45,531 nt of DNA from a virus. A program made the position numbers and the translations under genes. Within the stretch, counting starts at the first letter, position 1. Every line of letters starts with the position of its first letter. The stretch lies in IMG/VR virus record IMGVR_UViG_3300043331_001889, positions 1 through 45,531 of that record; one strand, 5' to 3'. A model generated the notes under the pieces. It did no database searches. It had not been told where the DNA came from and saw only the letters and a program-made list of their open reading frames with translations. Below, piece by piece: positions 32,806 through 40,333 of this stretch.

Positions 32806-33987
32806 TCAAGCGCCGCCCTTGATGCGTCCCTCGATGTCATCCAGCGCAGCCGCTAACGCTTCTTCGACCGCCAACACCAGCCGATCCCATAGCCGCCGAT
32901 CCGCGTCGAATGCCGCCGCAACTCTCAGCGCTTCATTCATGCGCACTACAAGCGTTTTTCTCACGAGCATCGTGGGCAACGATGTACTTTCCACCAGGCC
33001 CGACTCCCGAAGCAGATGCGACTTCGGGACAGCCGGCGCCTTGCCGCGCGACTTCGGGACAGCCGGCGCCTTGCCGCGCGACTTCGGGACAGCCGGCGCC
33101 TTGCCGCGCGCGGCCACCGGCGTGTGGCGCGGGTCCGCCGCCACGTACCGCTCCAGCTCGGCCTCGCTCACCATGCGCACGGGGTTCCTGCCGTCGGGCT
33201 CAACCGCCCTCAGCCGGCCCTTGCGCACCGCCCAATGCAGCGTGGTCAGGTGGACGCCGATGCGCGCTGCCGCCTCCGGGATCGTGAGCAGCCGCGACGG
33301 CCGGGGTGCGCGGTCCTTGTTCGTGCGCGGCCCGCGGTTGCGCTGGTGCGTGCGGTCCCAGGCCCGCGCGTCCTCCGGCCGGACCAGCCACAGCCGCCCG
33401 TGCCGGTGTCCCGCCATCTCGCCCGTGTTGCAGGCGTGCGAGACCGTCGTCTGCGAGATGCCCAGCTCGGCCGCGACCTGCACGGCGGTCCACATGCCCG
33501 GCTCCGGCGACTCCTGGTGGCCGCGCGGTCGGCCGCGGCGCGGCGCATTGCGACCCAGGAGCTTCCGCTTCTCGGCCCACTCCATCACGCCCGCGCGCCC
33601 CAGCTGCGTCCACCTCGGGTGCTTCGGGTGCGGGCGCCACGGGAACGCGCCCGCCTTGGCGTAACGCGTCAGCGTGCTCGCGGCGTAGCCGGTCAGCTTG
33701 GCGGCCCGCGGCGCATCCAGCCACTCGGGCCCGTTCTTCGACGTCGTTGCCTTCTTCGTCTCCTCCTTCGCGGCGGGTTTCGCCTCGGGGCGTGGCGCGG
33801 CCGGCTCCAGCGCATGCAGCAATCCGCGCAGGTTCGTGGCCGCCGCGACGCGTTTCTCCGTCGGCGACCACACCCACCACTCCGTGCGGCCGTTCAGCGT
33901 CTTCGTGTGTAGCTCGACGCGCGGGCCGAATCGCCGCCGCGCCGCCTCCTCGACCTGATTCATCAGGTCCTGCTTCTGCCCGTCCAT
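32806..33987 (-). CDS. Protein with three excisionase/MerR-like HTH units and perfect 10-residue repeats
   Basis: 393 residues. After an N-terminal ~85-residue region there are three separate winged/excisionase-like helix-turn-helix units: ~87-140 (LDAPRAAKLTGYAASTLTRY), ~165-215 (AVQVAAELGISQTTVSHACN) and ~230-285 (TIPEAAARIGVHLTTLHWAV). The decapeptide RGKAPAVPKS then occurs three times without change, coded by three identical 30-base units. The C-terminal ~80 residues are helical (MNEALRVAAAFDADRRLWD). It probably binds DNA at several sites at once. ATG forms TGATG with the upstream stop. Confidence 0.65.
   Translation of the reverse strand: MDGQKQDLMNQVEEAARRRFGPRVELHTKTLNGRTEWWVWSPTEKRVAAATNLRGLLHALEPAAPRPEAKPAAKEETKKATTSKNGPEWLDAPRAAKLTGYAASTLTRYAKAGAFPWRPHPKHPRWTQLGRAGVMEWAEKRKLLGRNAPRRGRPRGHQESPEPGMWTAVQVAAELGISQTTVSHACNTGEMAGHRHGRLWLVRPEDARAWDRTHQRNRGPRTNKDRAPRPSRLLTIPEAAARIGVHLTTLHWAVRKGRLRAVEPDGRNPVRMVSEAELERYVAADPRHTPVAARGKAPAVPKSRGKAPAVPKSRGKAPAVPKSHLLRESGLVESTSLPTMLVRKTLVVRMNEALRVAAAFDADRRLWDRLVLAVEEALAAALDDIEGRIKGGA
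33019..33108. repeat. Perfect 30-base tandem repeat, three copies
   Basis: Units at 33019-33048, 33049-33078 and 33079-33108 are identical and in frame, encoding RGKAPAVPKS three times. Perfect identity including silent positions indicates a recent expansion. Confidence 0.9.
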
Positions 33988-34772
33988 CAGAAATCCCCTC
34001 CCTCCATGCTGAAGCGCACCAGCAGCCGCGTCGATTCCGCCGGGACCACCAGCCCGGTTGTGGCTTGGACGCTCAGCGCGCCAAGGTCAGTGAACTTCAT
34101 GCGTCGTCCGTAGCCGCTCACGAACGCCCGGCCCCAACCGCTCGGGCCGTAGGTCGCGATCTCCTGCTCGCCGGTGTACGGATGCCTGGGCAGCAGCAGG
34201 CGTCCGTGCGCCGTCACGCGGCCAAGCCGCCGCACTGCCAAATACCAACCGACGCGGCCCCGCCCCGACGTGATCGGGCCGCCGCCGACGATGTGTGAGA
34301 GATTTTGGACCGACCCCGGCCACGTCGCCTTCAGCCGCCGCCGCACCAGCTGGCCGAGCCGGGTGCCGACATTCAAACTCAACGTGTCGCGGCGCGTGTG
34401 TGTGTCGGGGTGCCACAACTTCACGGTCAACCCCATCCGATAGCTCCGCGTTGCTCCCGCCACCAACCCCGCAAACCCTCCACCACGCGGCGCCCGATGC
34501 TGCCATCGCTTGCGTATCCAGGCATACACATACTGGCAGCCCGAAACCTTGTCGGGTTTGCCGATCGCGTCCAGCGTTGCCCACACCCGGCGCTCGTCGG
34601 CCGTGTGGTCGAGCAGGCGCAGCCGGCCACGCAGCGGCAGCACGACGCGGTGGAACCGGGTGCCGCAGCGCACCCGAAACGTCAGCGGTGCGTGCGGCGG
34701 CACCATGCGCGCTCGATTGTGCCGGTTGCCCAGTACGTAGCGCTGCGCCTCTAACCAGCGATGTCCCCACAT
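33987..34772 (-). CDS. Hypothetical Arg/His-rich protein
   Basis: 261 residues beginning MWGHRWLEAQRYVLGNRHNR. Rich in Arg, Gly, Trp and Tyr, beta-rich, no membrane segments or recognised motif. It starts four bases after the VWA-peptidase gene stop and may belong to that module. Confidence 0.55.
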   Translation of the reverse strand: MWGHRWLEAQRYVLGNRHNRARMVPPHAPLTFRVRCGTRFHRVVLPLRGRLRLLDHTADERRVWATLDAIGKPDKVSGCQYVYAWIRKRWQHRAPRGGGFAGLVAGATRSYRMGLTVKLWHPDTHTRRDTLSLNVGTRLGQLVRRRLKATWPGSVQNLSHIVGGGPITSGRGRVGWYLAVRRLGRVTAHGRLLLPRHPYTGEQEIATYGPSGWGRAFVSGYGRRMKFTDLGALSVQATTGLVVPAESTRLLVRFSMEGGDF

Positions 34773-34776
34773 GGCG

Positions 34777-36075
34777 TCAGTCCTCCGTGTCCACGCGAAC
34801 CACGTGGCGAATGTGCTCGGGCACGGCGATGTCCGTAACCACGGCGGCGACCAGCCGCGTCCGCACCGGCATTTCGTGCGGCGCCGGCCACGGCGTCTCC
34901 CCGTCGGTCAGGACGACCACGACATCGGGCCGATGCTTCAGCGCCTCGACCACGCCCACGCGCATGTCGGTGCCGCCGAACCCCACAGCCAGCCGCTGCA
35001 CCTGGGACTTGCGGCGCACCTTCTCGACGACGTGCACCGCAGCGTCCACCGCGCAGCACGCGACCGGCACCTGCAACGCGCGCACTACGCCCATCACCTC
35101 GCTCAGCGCCAGTTCCAGGCGGGTCGCCCCCGCCGTCCGCGCGGCGCAGGTCATGCTCCCGCTGGTGTCGAGCACGATCACCACCTTCGGCACCGGCGAG
35201 TTGAGCGACGGACGCGGGATCGCCCGGTCGCCGAGCACCGCCCGCTGCGCCCAGTAGCGGCGCGACAGCCGCGCCCACGTGGTGTTGTCGGGGCCGCTCC
35301 GCGCCGCCACCGCATTGCGAACCATGGCGCGCAGCCGCTTGCGCCAGTCCACCCGCGGCGGCGTCAGCACCGACTCCGCCCACGCCCGCAGCCCGGCCGG
35401 CACCGTGCCGCGCGACGTCGCCTCGTGCTGGCGCACGTTCTCGGCCGTGCGCCGGCGCAGCAGCTCCTTGTCCTGGGCGCTCATCGGATCGGGCACTTCA
35501 ATGCCCGCCTGGCGCGCCCGCTCCTCCATCGAGCCCGACCCCTCGGGCCCCGGGTTGCCGGCGCAGCCGCCGCACTTGCCCCCGGCGCCCGGCACGCCGC
35601 CCTCCTTCATCGCCTGCTCGATTGCCTTCGACACCTTCTTGCGGATGATCTCGTAGTACTCCTCGAAGGTCCCGCGCGGCGGCAGGCCGAACATCTGCGG
35701 CGTCAGCGGCGAGGCCCCCTTGCCATCCTTGTCGTGCGCGATCACCGGGAACTTCCAGCCCGCCTCCAGCACGTCGTCGTTGATCTCGCAGTCGGCCGCG
35801 ATGTTCGCCAGCATCATCTCGCGGTCGCCGCGCCGCCCGGCGTGGTCGCGGACCACGTGCTGCACCTCGTGCGCCAGCACGGCAGCGCAGCCATCTGCGC
35901 CCCACTCGCTCACCTTGCCGGGGTCCACATACAGGCGCCCGCCCTCGTCCACGCCGAACGTGCCGTAGCCGGGGAACTCGACCACGCGCAGATTCATCAG
36001 CACCTCGCAGAAGTACGGCTCGCGCGAGAACACCTTCACCCGCGCCGCTGCCAGCGTGTCACGCCACGCGCTCAT
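34777..36075 (-). CDS. VWA-domain protein with putative metallopeptidase domain (DUF2201-like)
   Basis: 432 residues from ATG 36075 (GGAGG five bases upstream; the stop of the 62-residue gene overlaps it as ATGA). N-terminal peptidase-like domain: LAHEVQHVVRDHAG gives HExxH (H69, E70, H73), and IAADCEIND near 92-100 supplies a likely third ligand. A Gly/Cys-rich linker (~160-180) follows. The VWA domain begins VVIVLDTSGSM (MIDAS, 303-308) with FGGTDM and VVVLTDGETPW. This architecture is the usual partner of MoxR AAA+ ATPases, and a MoxR gene lies just upstream. Chaperone-like remodelling of a phage or host protein is the expected activity. Confidence 0.8.
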   Translation of the reverse strand: MSAWRDTLAAARVKVFSREPYFCEVLMNLRVVEFPGYGTFGVDEGGRLYVDPGKVSEWGADGCAAVLAHEVQHVVRDHAGRRGDREMMLANIAADCEINDDVLEAGWKFPVIAHDKDGKGASPLTPQMFGLPPRGTFEEYYEIIRKKVSKAIEQAMKEGGVPGAGGKCGGCAGNPGPEGSGSMEERARQAGIEVPDPMSAQDKELLRRRTAENVRQHEATSRGTVPAGLRAWAESVLTPPRVDWRKRLRAMVRNAVAARSGPDNTTWARLSRRYWAQRAVLGDRAIPRPSLNSPVPKVVIVLDTSGSMTCAARTAGATRLELALSEVMGVVRALQVPVACCAVDAAVHVVEKVRRKSQVQRLAVGFGGTDMRVGVVEALKHRPDVVVVLTDGETPWPAPHEMPVRTRLVAAVVTDIAVPEHIRHVVRVDTED

Positions 36076-36260
36076 CGCCGCCTCCAGTCGTTCCACGCGA
36101 TCAGGCCGTCACGCCAAAGCGATGGACGTGGGCCACGAACAATGCCCGCCAGCGTTTCCTCAGCCACCTGCTCGGCACGTCGAGCACGCACGCGCAGCCG
36201 CCGCCTCCAGCTGCGCGTGCTGCGGTGCTTCGGCGCCCCTACCAGTCGTTGGCGTCCCAT
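36072..36260 (-). CDS. Small basic protein in MoxR-VWA module
   Basis: 62 residues starting MGRQRLVGAPKHRSTRSW, very Arg-rich. Joined by TGATG to the gene before and ATGA to the VWA gene after it, so tightly coupled. Unknown role. Confidence 0.5.
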   Translation of the reverse strand: MGRQRLVGAPKHRSTRSWRRRLRVRARRAEQVAEETLAGIVRGPRPSLWRDGLIAWNDWRRR

Positions 36261-36841
36261 CACGCCACCCCTTCCATGCGCGTCTGCTCGTAGGCCGCCG
36301 CGCGCTTCGCGGTCTCGACCTTGAGCGCGGCGCGGGCGAACCACGTTTCCTGCTCGGCCGCCACGTACCGCCGCACCGCCCCGAATAGCTCGCCCGTTTC
36401 GCCCATCAGGTCGAAAAACAGCGCCGACTCCTGCGCCACCGCCAGCATCTTCTTGGCGCCGCGCAGCGCTCCACGCACGTAGCCCCGCGCCTTCTTGGTC
36501 TCGCGCACGCTGGCCAACCGCTCGGCTCGGTCGAACTTCTCCTGGGTGCGCTCCAGCTTGCGCGCCAGCGCGGCGCGGATGCGGTGGCACTCGGCCTCCA
36601 ACGCCTCGCGCGCCATCGCCCGCACCGTGCCCCACTCGTCCACCGCGAACGCGACGGCGTGCACGCGCGCCCCCGCTTCGCGCCACTCGTGGATCGGCAG
36701 CGCGCCGACCGCGCCGACGAATCCGATGTAGACCGACTTGCTCGCCTGGACGAACCCGGCCGCCCGCAGCGGCCAGCACAACGACAGCTTGACGCCCACC
36801 GGGACGTCGTAATGGATCAGCGCCGCCTGCTTCGTGGTCAT
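36260..36841 (-). CDS. Hypothetical helical protein in MoxR-VWA module
   Basis: 193 residues from MTTKQAALIHYDVPVG (GGGAGGAAACG before ATG). N-terminal 75 residues mixed alpha/beta (VKLSLCWPLRAAGF, SKSVYIGFVG), followed by a long charged coiled coil (ECHRIRAALARKLERTQEKF). It lies between the MoxR and VWA genes in an uninterrupted overlap chain, suggesting a shared function. Confidence 0.6.
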   Translation of the reverse strand: MTTKQAALIHYDVPVGVKLSLCWPLRAAGFVQASKSVYIGFVGAVGALPIHEWREAGARVHAVAFAVDEWGTVRAMAREALEAECHRIRAALARKLERTQEKFDRAERLASVRETKKARGYVRGALRGAKKMLAVAQESALFFDLMGETGELFGAVRRYVAAEQETWFARAALKVETAKRAAAYEQTRMEGVA

Positions 36842-37005
36842 CGTTTCCTCCCGCGTTCCAGCACCGCATACAAGTACAAGGGCCCGAACGTGGCCAACAT
36901 CGCCCAGCCGCGCTCGGGCCGTGTCATCGGGTACATCCTGAACCGCCAGCCGCTGGAACGCCCAGCCCTGATCGACAGGGCCAGGCGTCCCACGCGAAGG
37001 ATCAC
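36838..37005 (-). CDS. Small protein, 55 residues
   Basis: Starts with GTG 37005 (GTGA with the upstream stop) and ends TGA inside the next ATG (ATGA). The C-terminal half is hydrophobic and aromatic (WAMLATFGPLYLYAVLERGR), which could be one membrane helix; the N-terminus is basic. Unknown role. Confidence 0.55.
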   Translation of the reverse strand: MILRVGRLALSIRAGRSSGWRFRMYPMTRPERGWAMLATFGPLYLYAVLERGRKR

Positions 37006-37256
37006 GACGTGCGCGCTCGCGGCTTCCTCGCCACGGCCCGCAGCACCTTGTTGGCGACGGCCTTCTTGCGGCGATCCCTCAGCCTTGCGGCGCGCGCTTC
37101 CTCGAAGGCGTACAGCTCAAACGCAACGCTCCCTGCGTCGGCTTGCGCCTGCGCGATCATCCGCAGCGACACTTCGGTTCCCTTCACCCGCGACGAGCGG
37201 CGTAGCAGCCGCGCCGCCCGATCTAGTCGCTCACGCCCGAACCTCGCGGCGCTCAC
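37002..37256 (-). CDS. Small basic helical protein
   Basis: 84 residues from GTG 37256 (GTGA with the MoxR stop). Basic, almost entirely helical (RMIAQAQADAGSVAFELYAF, then RDRRKKAVANKVLRAVARK). The long frame over the MoxR gene is a shadow. Part of the MoxR-VWA chain. Confidence 0.55.
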   Translation of the reverse strand: MSAARFGRERLDRAARLLRRSSRVKGTEVSLRMIAQAQADAGSVAFELYAFEEARAARLRDRRKKAVANKVLRAVARKPRARTS

Positions 37257-38410
37257 AGCAGCCCAGCTTCGCGCACGACGCCGCTCAGCTGCCCCAGGAT
37301 TTTCTGCACCGGCTTCTCCAGCAGCCCGCCCTGCGGACGCGCACGGCCAAGCATGCGCGCCGCCACCACGACCAAGTCCTTGCCCTGGTCCATCACATCG
37401 CCGATCACGGCCCATGCCGCGTTCCAGCGCTCGCGGTACTCCTTGGCGCCGTGCTGCTTCGACGTCGCCGCCGCCGCCACCGACACCAGCACCGCGAACG
37501 TCCGGTCGGGCCGCTTCGGGTCGCCTTTGAACTTCAACTTGCCGCTCAGCAGCTCCTCCGGGTCGGGCAGGTCGGTTTCGCGCAGCCACGCCGCCAGCTC
37601 GACCGCGCCGGGCTCGCCGATCGTGCCCGCCAGCAGCGGCAGCGGCGCGTCGGCGTCCTCGAACGCGTAGCACGTGGCGAGCAGCAGCATCGCGTTGTCC
37701 CACGTGCGGTAGGAGGCGAACTGACCCACGCCGCGCCCCTCCGTCTTGATGCAGTCTTCGTTGGCCAGCCCGGGCCGCGTGCGCAGGAACGCCGTCACGT
37801 GCGCGCGGGCCAGCGGGACCTTGCGTTCCCACAGCTCGGCGTCGAACGACGGCAGATCGGTCGCCACGCTGCGCCCGCTCAGGATGAACTCGGACCACAC
37901 CTCCAGCGGCAGCGCCGGCCAGTTGATGTGCGTTGCCCGGTTGCTGAGCGCATGCGCCAGCTCGGTGCCGTTCGCCGCCATGTCGGGCGGGTTGGCGGCG
38001 CCGACGATCTTGACGCGGTCGGGCGGCAGCACCGTGTCGCCCGCCTTGCGCTCGTGGTACAGGCGCATCAGCGGCGCCTGGACGTTCTGCGGCGCCGTCG
38101 TCATCTCGTCCGTGAGGATCAGCACGATCTTGCCGGTGTTGGCGACGTCCAACGCCTCGCGCACCCAGTCGGCCGGGTAGCGAGTCATCCGGTCGCCGTG
38201 GGCCCACGGCGTGCCGCCGATGTCCTCGGGCAGCACGTCGCTAAAGATGCGGTGAATGAAGTGCCAGCCCGCCGACTGCGCCAGCTGGCCGACGATCGCC
38301 GTCTTCGCCACTCCCGGCGGCCCCCACAGAATCGGGGGCAGCGCGCCGGGCGTCATCAGGCAGTAGTACAGCAGGCGAACCTGCATGGGAATCGCACTCA
38401 GTGCGGCCAC
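37253..38410 (-). CDS. MoxR-family AAA+ ATPase
   Basis: 385 residues. Walker A is GPPGVAKT at 30-37, Walker B IVLILTDEMTTA with D101/E102, sensor-1 region VKIVGAANPPD near 133-143, and an Arg-containing LSNRATHINW after it. This is the MoxR/RavA type, close to the start of the protein. The C-terminal lid and ~150 further residues (KLKFKGDPKRPDR) are less typical. MoxR ATPases work with VWA proteins, and such a gene follows four genes downstream. Functions known in bacteria include activating metalloenzymes; the phage role is unknown. Confidence 0.8.
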   Translation of the reverse strand: MAALSAIPMQVRLLYYCLMTPGALPPILWGPPGVAKTAIVGQLAQSAGWHFIHRIFSDVLPEDIGGTPWAHGDRMTRYPADWVREALDVANTGKIVLILTDEMTTAPQNVQAPLMRLYHERKAGDTVLPPDRVKIVGAANPPDMAANGTELAHALSNRATHINWPALPLEVWSEFILSGRSVATDLPSFDAELWERKVPLARAHVTAFLRTRPGLANEDCIKTEGRGVGQFASYRTWDNAMLLLATCYAFEDADAPLPLLAGTIGEPGAVELAAWLRETDLPDPEELLSGKLKFKGDPKRPDRTFAVLVSVAAAATSKQHGAKEYRERWNAAWAVIGDVMDQGKDLVVVAARMLGRARPQGGLLEKPVQKILGQLSGVVREAGLL

Positions 38411-38411
38411 G

Positions 38412-38786
38412 TCACACCTCCCTGTCCGCGGCGCAGTCGCTGTGCGTGCGCCAGTAGATGTCGTACTCCGTGTCGCTCATCAGGTCGAGGCCGTAGGCGT
38501 CGAGCAACGCCTGGGTCGCGGCTTCCTTGGTGTCGAAGCAGGACTCCGCCCCCTCGGTCCACGGCCGCTTGTCGTCGGCGTTGACCAGGCGCCACGGCCC
38601 GCGGTCGCGCGGTTGCAGCTGCGAGAACTCGGGGTGCGCGGTGTCGAGGATGACGCACCGAACACCCACGCCCTCCCCCTCCTCGTCGCGCCGCAGCAGC
38701 GCTTCCGCCGCCGTATCACAACGCGCGACCACCTCGGCGAAAGCCTCCTTGTACCCCTGCCGGAGAACCAAGAAACGCCCGGTCAC
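38412..38786 (-). CDS. Hypothetical protein upstream of MoxR
   Basis: 124 residues from GTG 38786 (GTGA with the upstream stop; AGGAGG before it). Contains RCVILDTAHPEFSQLQ and FDTKEAATQALLDAYGLDLM, soluble alpha/beta. It ends two bases before the MoxR ATG. Unknown. Confidence 0.55.
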   Translation of the reverse strand: MTGRFLVLRQGYKEAFAEVVARCDTAAEALLRRDEEGEGVGVRCVILDTAHPEFSQLQPRDRGPWRLVNADDKRPWTEGAESCFDTKEAATQALLDAYGLDLMSDTEYDIYWRTHSDCAADREV

Positions 38787-39136
38787 GACGCCACCTCCTT
38801 CTCGCCGACGCGTTGAATGTTCGCGAGCGCCTTCTTGCGCTCGGAGAACAACGCGCACGCCAGATCGACGCCGAGCCCGTTGCCCTGCACCTCGCCGAGC
38901 GAGTTGGGATGGGCATAAACGCCGTTGCGCTCCAGGTCATCGACGAGCCGCACCATCTTGTCCCGCAGCCACCGCGCTTGCTTCAGCAGTTCCTGCCCGG
39001 CGTAGATGGCTTCCCTGCGAGTGCTGGCTTCGAGGTCGTGAAGCGGGTTCGTCGGGTCCGCCAGTTCAATCTGGTCGCGCAGCGCCTCCGAATACTGCTC
39101 GTCGAGCCGCGTCTCCTTCGCTTCGATCTTTGCCAC
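38783..39136 (-). CDS. Hypothetical coiled-coil protein
   Basis: 117 residues from GTG 39136, with GGAGG five bases before. Starts VAKIEAKETRLDEQYSEALR, helical through LLKQARWLRDKMVRLVDDLE, then a short globular end. An open, well-coded stretch in a different frame (GTG 39273 to about 39137) runs into this gene, so an upstream part may be lost by a frameshift. Unknown function. Confidence 0.5.
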   Translation of the reverse strand: MAKIEAKETRLDEQYSEALRDQIELADPTNPLHDLEASTRREAIYAGQELLKQARWLRDKMVRLVDDLERNGVYAHPNSLGEVQGNGLGVDLACALFSERKKALANIQRVGEKEVAS

Positions 39137-39511
39137 AGCATCCTCCGCAACCGCTCGGCCGTGTGCTGGTACTCCAGCTGCCGCCGTCCCGCATCTCGGG
39201 AGGCGCCCGCGTCCCACCACGTGGAGGTGGCCGATTGGGACGCTGCGGAGCGCTCACCACGCTCCGCCTTCACGGGTCGATTGCAGCGCGCGCGACCGCG
39301 GGGATGGTGCCGCTCGTCGCGTCGATCCTTCGCCTCAACCGTTGCGGTGCGTCGCCGCTATCCTGGTCCGCTCCCCGTTGCCCGCTGCGCCGCCGTTCGT
39401 GTCGTGCGCGCGAGCCTGCGGAACCTCCGGGCCGACCAGGCACACCTGATCGACGCGTGCATGGTGCAGGACCAAGGATGAAAAAGCAACGAAATGATGG
39501 AGGCGGGGAAC
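39137..39511. other. Gap downstream of the mom-like gene
   Basis: 375 bases without a certain gene. A GTG-started frame at 39273 (MKAERGERSAASQSA-type reading) is open to 38983 and may be the displaced N-terminus of the next gene. A T-rich stretch (GCTTTTTC on the minus strand, around 39478-39486) lies after the perfect palindrome GTGGTGGGCACCAC (39516-39529) that straddles the mom-like stop, but spacing is too large for a standard terminator. A promoter for the genes below is possible but not seen. Confidence 0.4.
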
Positions 39512-40333
39512 CTACGTGGTGGGCACCACTTGCCGCGAAGATTGGAGCGTGCGCCTCGGATTCGAACCGGGACCTCCCGCGCGGGAACGCGGACGCGCTG
39601 CCGGGTTGCGCCACGCACGCTCTGACTTGGAGGGCAACGATGCAATGCGATCGTACATCTGCAGCGCGGGCACCACACGATGAATGCCCGACGCCTCCTT
39701 GATCGTGACGAACAACGCCGCGCGGTCAGGATGAGGCTGCGGCGTGAGCTTCAACTGCGCGCGCAATCGTTCGACATCGCGCAGCGGATACCAGTACCGG
39801 AAGATCGGCGCTTCAACTTTGACGGTGCCAGGGAAGACGCGCGCCATGTCTTTGAGCCCGGCGCGGGCATAGCGTTCGGTGCAGGATCGTGCGTGCAAGA
39901 ACCCAACGCCGGGCAGGTAATAGCAGTAGGATGGAAACGCGCCGAGATACTCGAAGTTGGCGGCCTGATAGATGCGCCCCGTGAGCCCCTGGTAGCCCGC
40001 GCCAGTTGTATAGACGAACTTGTACTTGGAGTGGCGCTTCAGCATGCGCAACACCAGCCCCAGCATCTGCGTCGGGCCCATGCGGCATGTCTGGCGACAG
40101 AACGAGCGGACGATTTCGACGTAGTCGCTCACGCGCGGCACGGGCTCGTGAAACATCGCCCGCAGCAACCCGGCTTGTTGGACGCCCCGGCCAAGACCGA
40201 CGTACCCCTGGAGGCCGCCATCTCGCCAAAAACCAATATACCTGTGCTGCTGGCCAAGCGGTTGTGGGCGGTCGGGAAAAGCCTTCAGTAGGTCGGCGCG
40301 ATCAATGGGCCGAATGAGCGTTGTCGATGGCAT
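39512..40333 (-). CDS. Mom-like DNA modification protein (GNAT-type fold)
   Basis: 273 residues from MPSTTLIRPIDRADLL; overlaps the ParB-like gene end by 32 bases. Central residues show the Mom/GNAT pattern: GFWRDGGLQGYVGLGRG (strands around an acetyl-CoA-type loop), DYVEIVRSFC corresponding to the 'E.NR.V' strand, KYKFVYTTGAGYQGLTGRIY and QAANFEYLG, the 'G..G.IYqA.NF.y.G' signature. Mu Mom converts adenine in DNA to a carbamoylmethyl form that blocks restriction. The last ~36 codons read through a tRNA gene on the same strand, so the original C-terminus ended near residue 240. Confidence 0.65.
   Translation of the reverse strand: MPSTTLIRPIDRADLLKAFPDRPQPLGQQHRYIGFWRDGGLQGYVGLGRGVQQAGLLRAMFHEPVPRVSDYVEIVRSFCRQTCRMGPTQMLGLVLRMLKRHSKYKFVYTTGAGYQGLTGRIYQAANFEYLGAFPSYCYYLPGVGFLHARSCTERYARAGLKDMARVFPGTVKVEAPIFRYWYPLRDVERLRAQLKLTPQPHPDRAALFVTIKEASGIHRVVPALQMYDRIASLPSKSERAWRNPAARPRSRAGGPGSNPRRTLQSSRQVVPTT
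39543..39620 (-). tRNA. tRNA-Gly (irregular, probable 8-base anticodon loop)
   Basis: 78 bases including an encoded CCA. Acceptor GCGTGCG pairs with CGCACGC, D-stem GCGC/GCGC with loop AACCCGGCA, T-loop TTCGAAT. The anticodon stem TCCGC/GCGGG closes an 8-base loop GTTCCCGC; either register of U33 gives a glycine anticodon (UCC or CCC). Glycine identity elements agree: U73, G1-C72, C2-G71, C35, C36. Irregularities: one C-A mismatch in the T-stem and one extra G before the 3' acceptor strand. It lies inside the 3' end of the mom-like ORF. A degenerate pseudo-tRNA cannot be excluded. Confidence 0.65.

Noticed and set aside
33019-33108. CRISPR-like array
   Set aside because: The 30-base units are directly adjacent without spacers and keep the reading frame; this is a tandem coding repeat.
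37002-38207. 401-codon frame over the MoxR ATPase gene
   Set aside because: The frame overlaps the MoxR gene, which has clear Walker motifs. Only the last 84 codons, after the MoxR stop, look real and were annotated.
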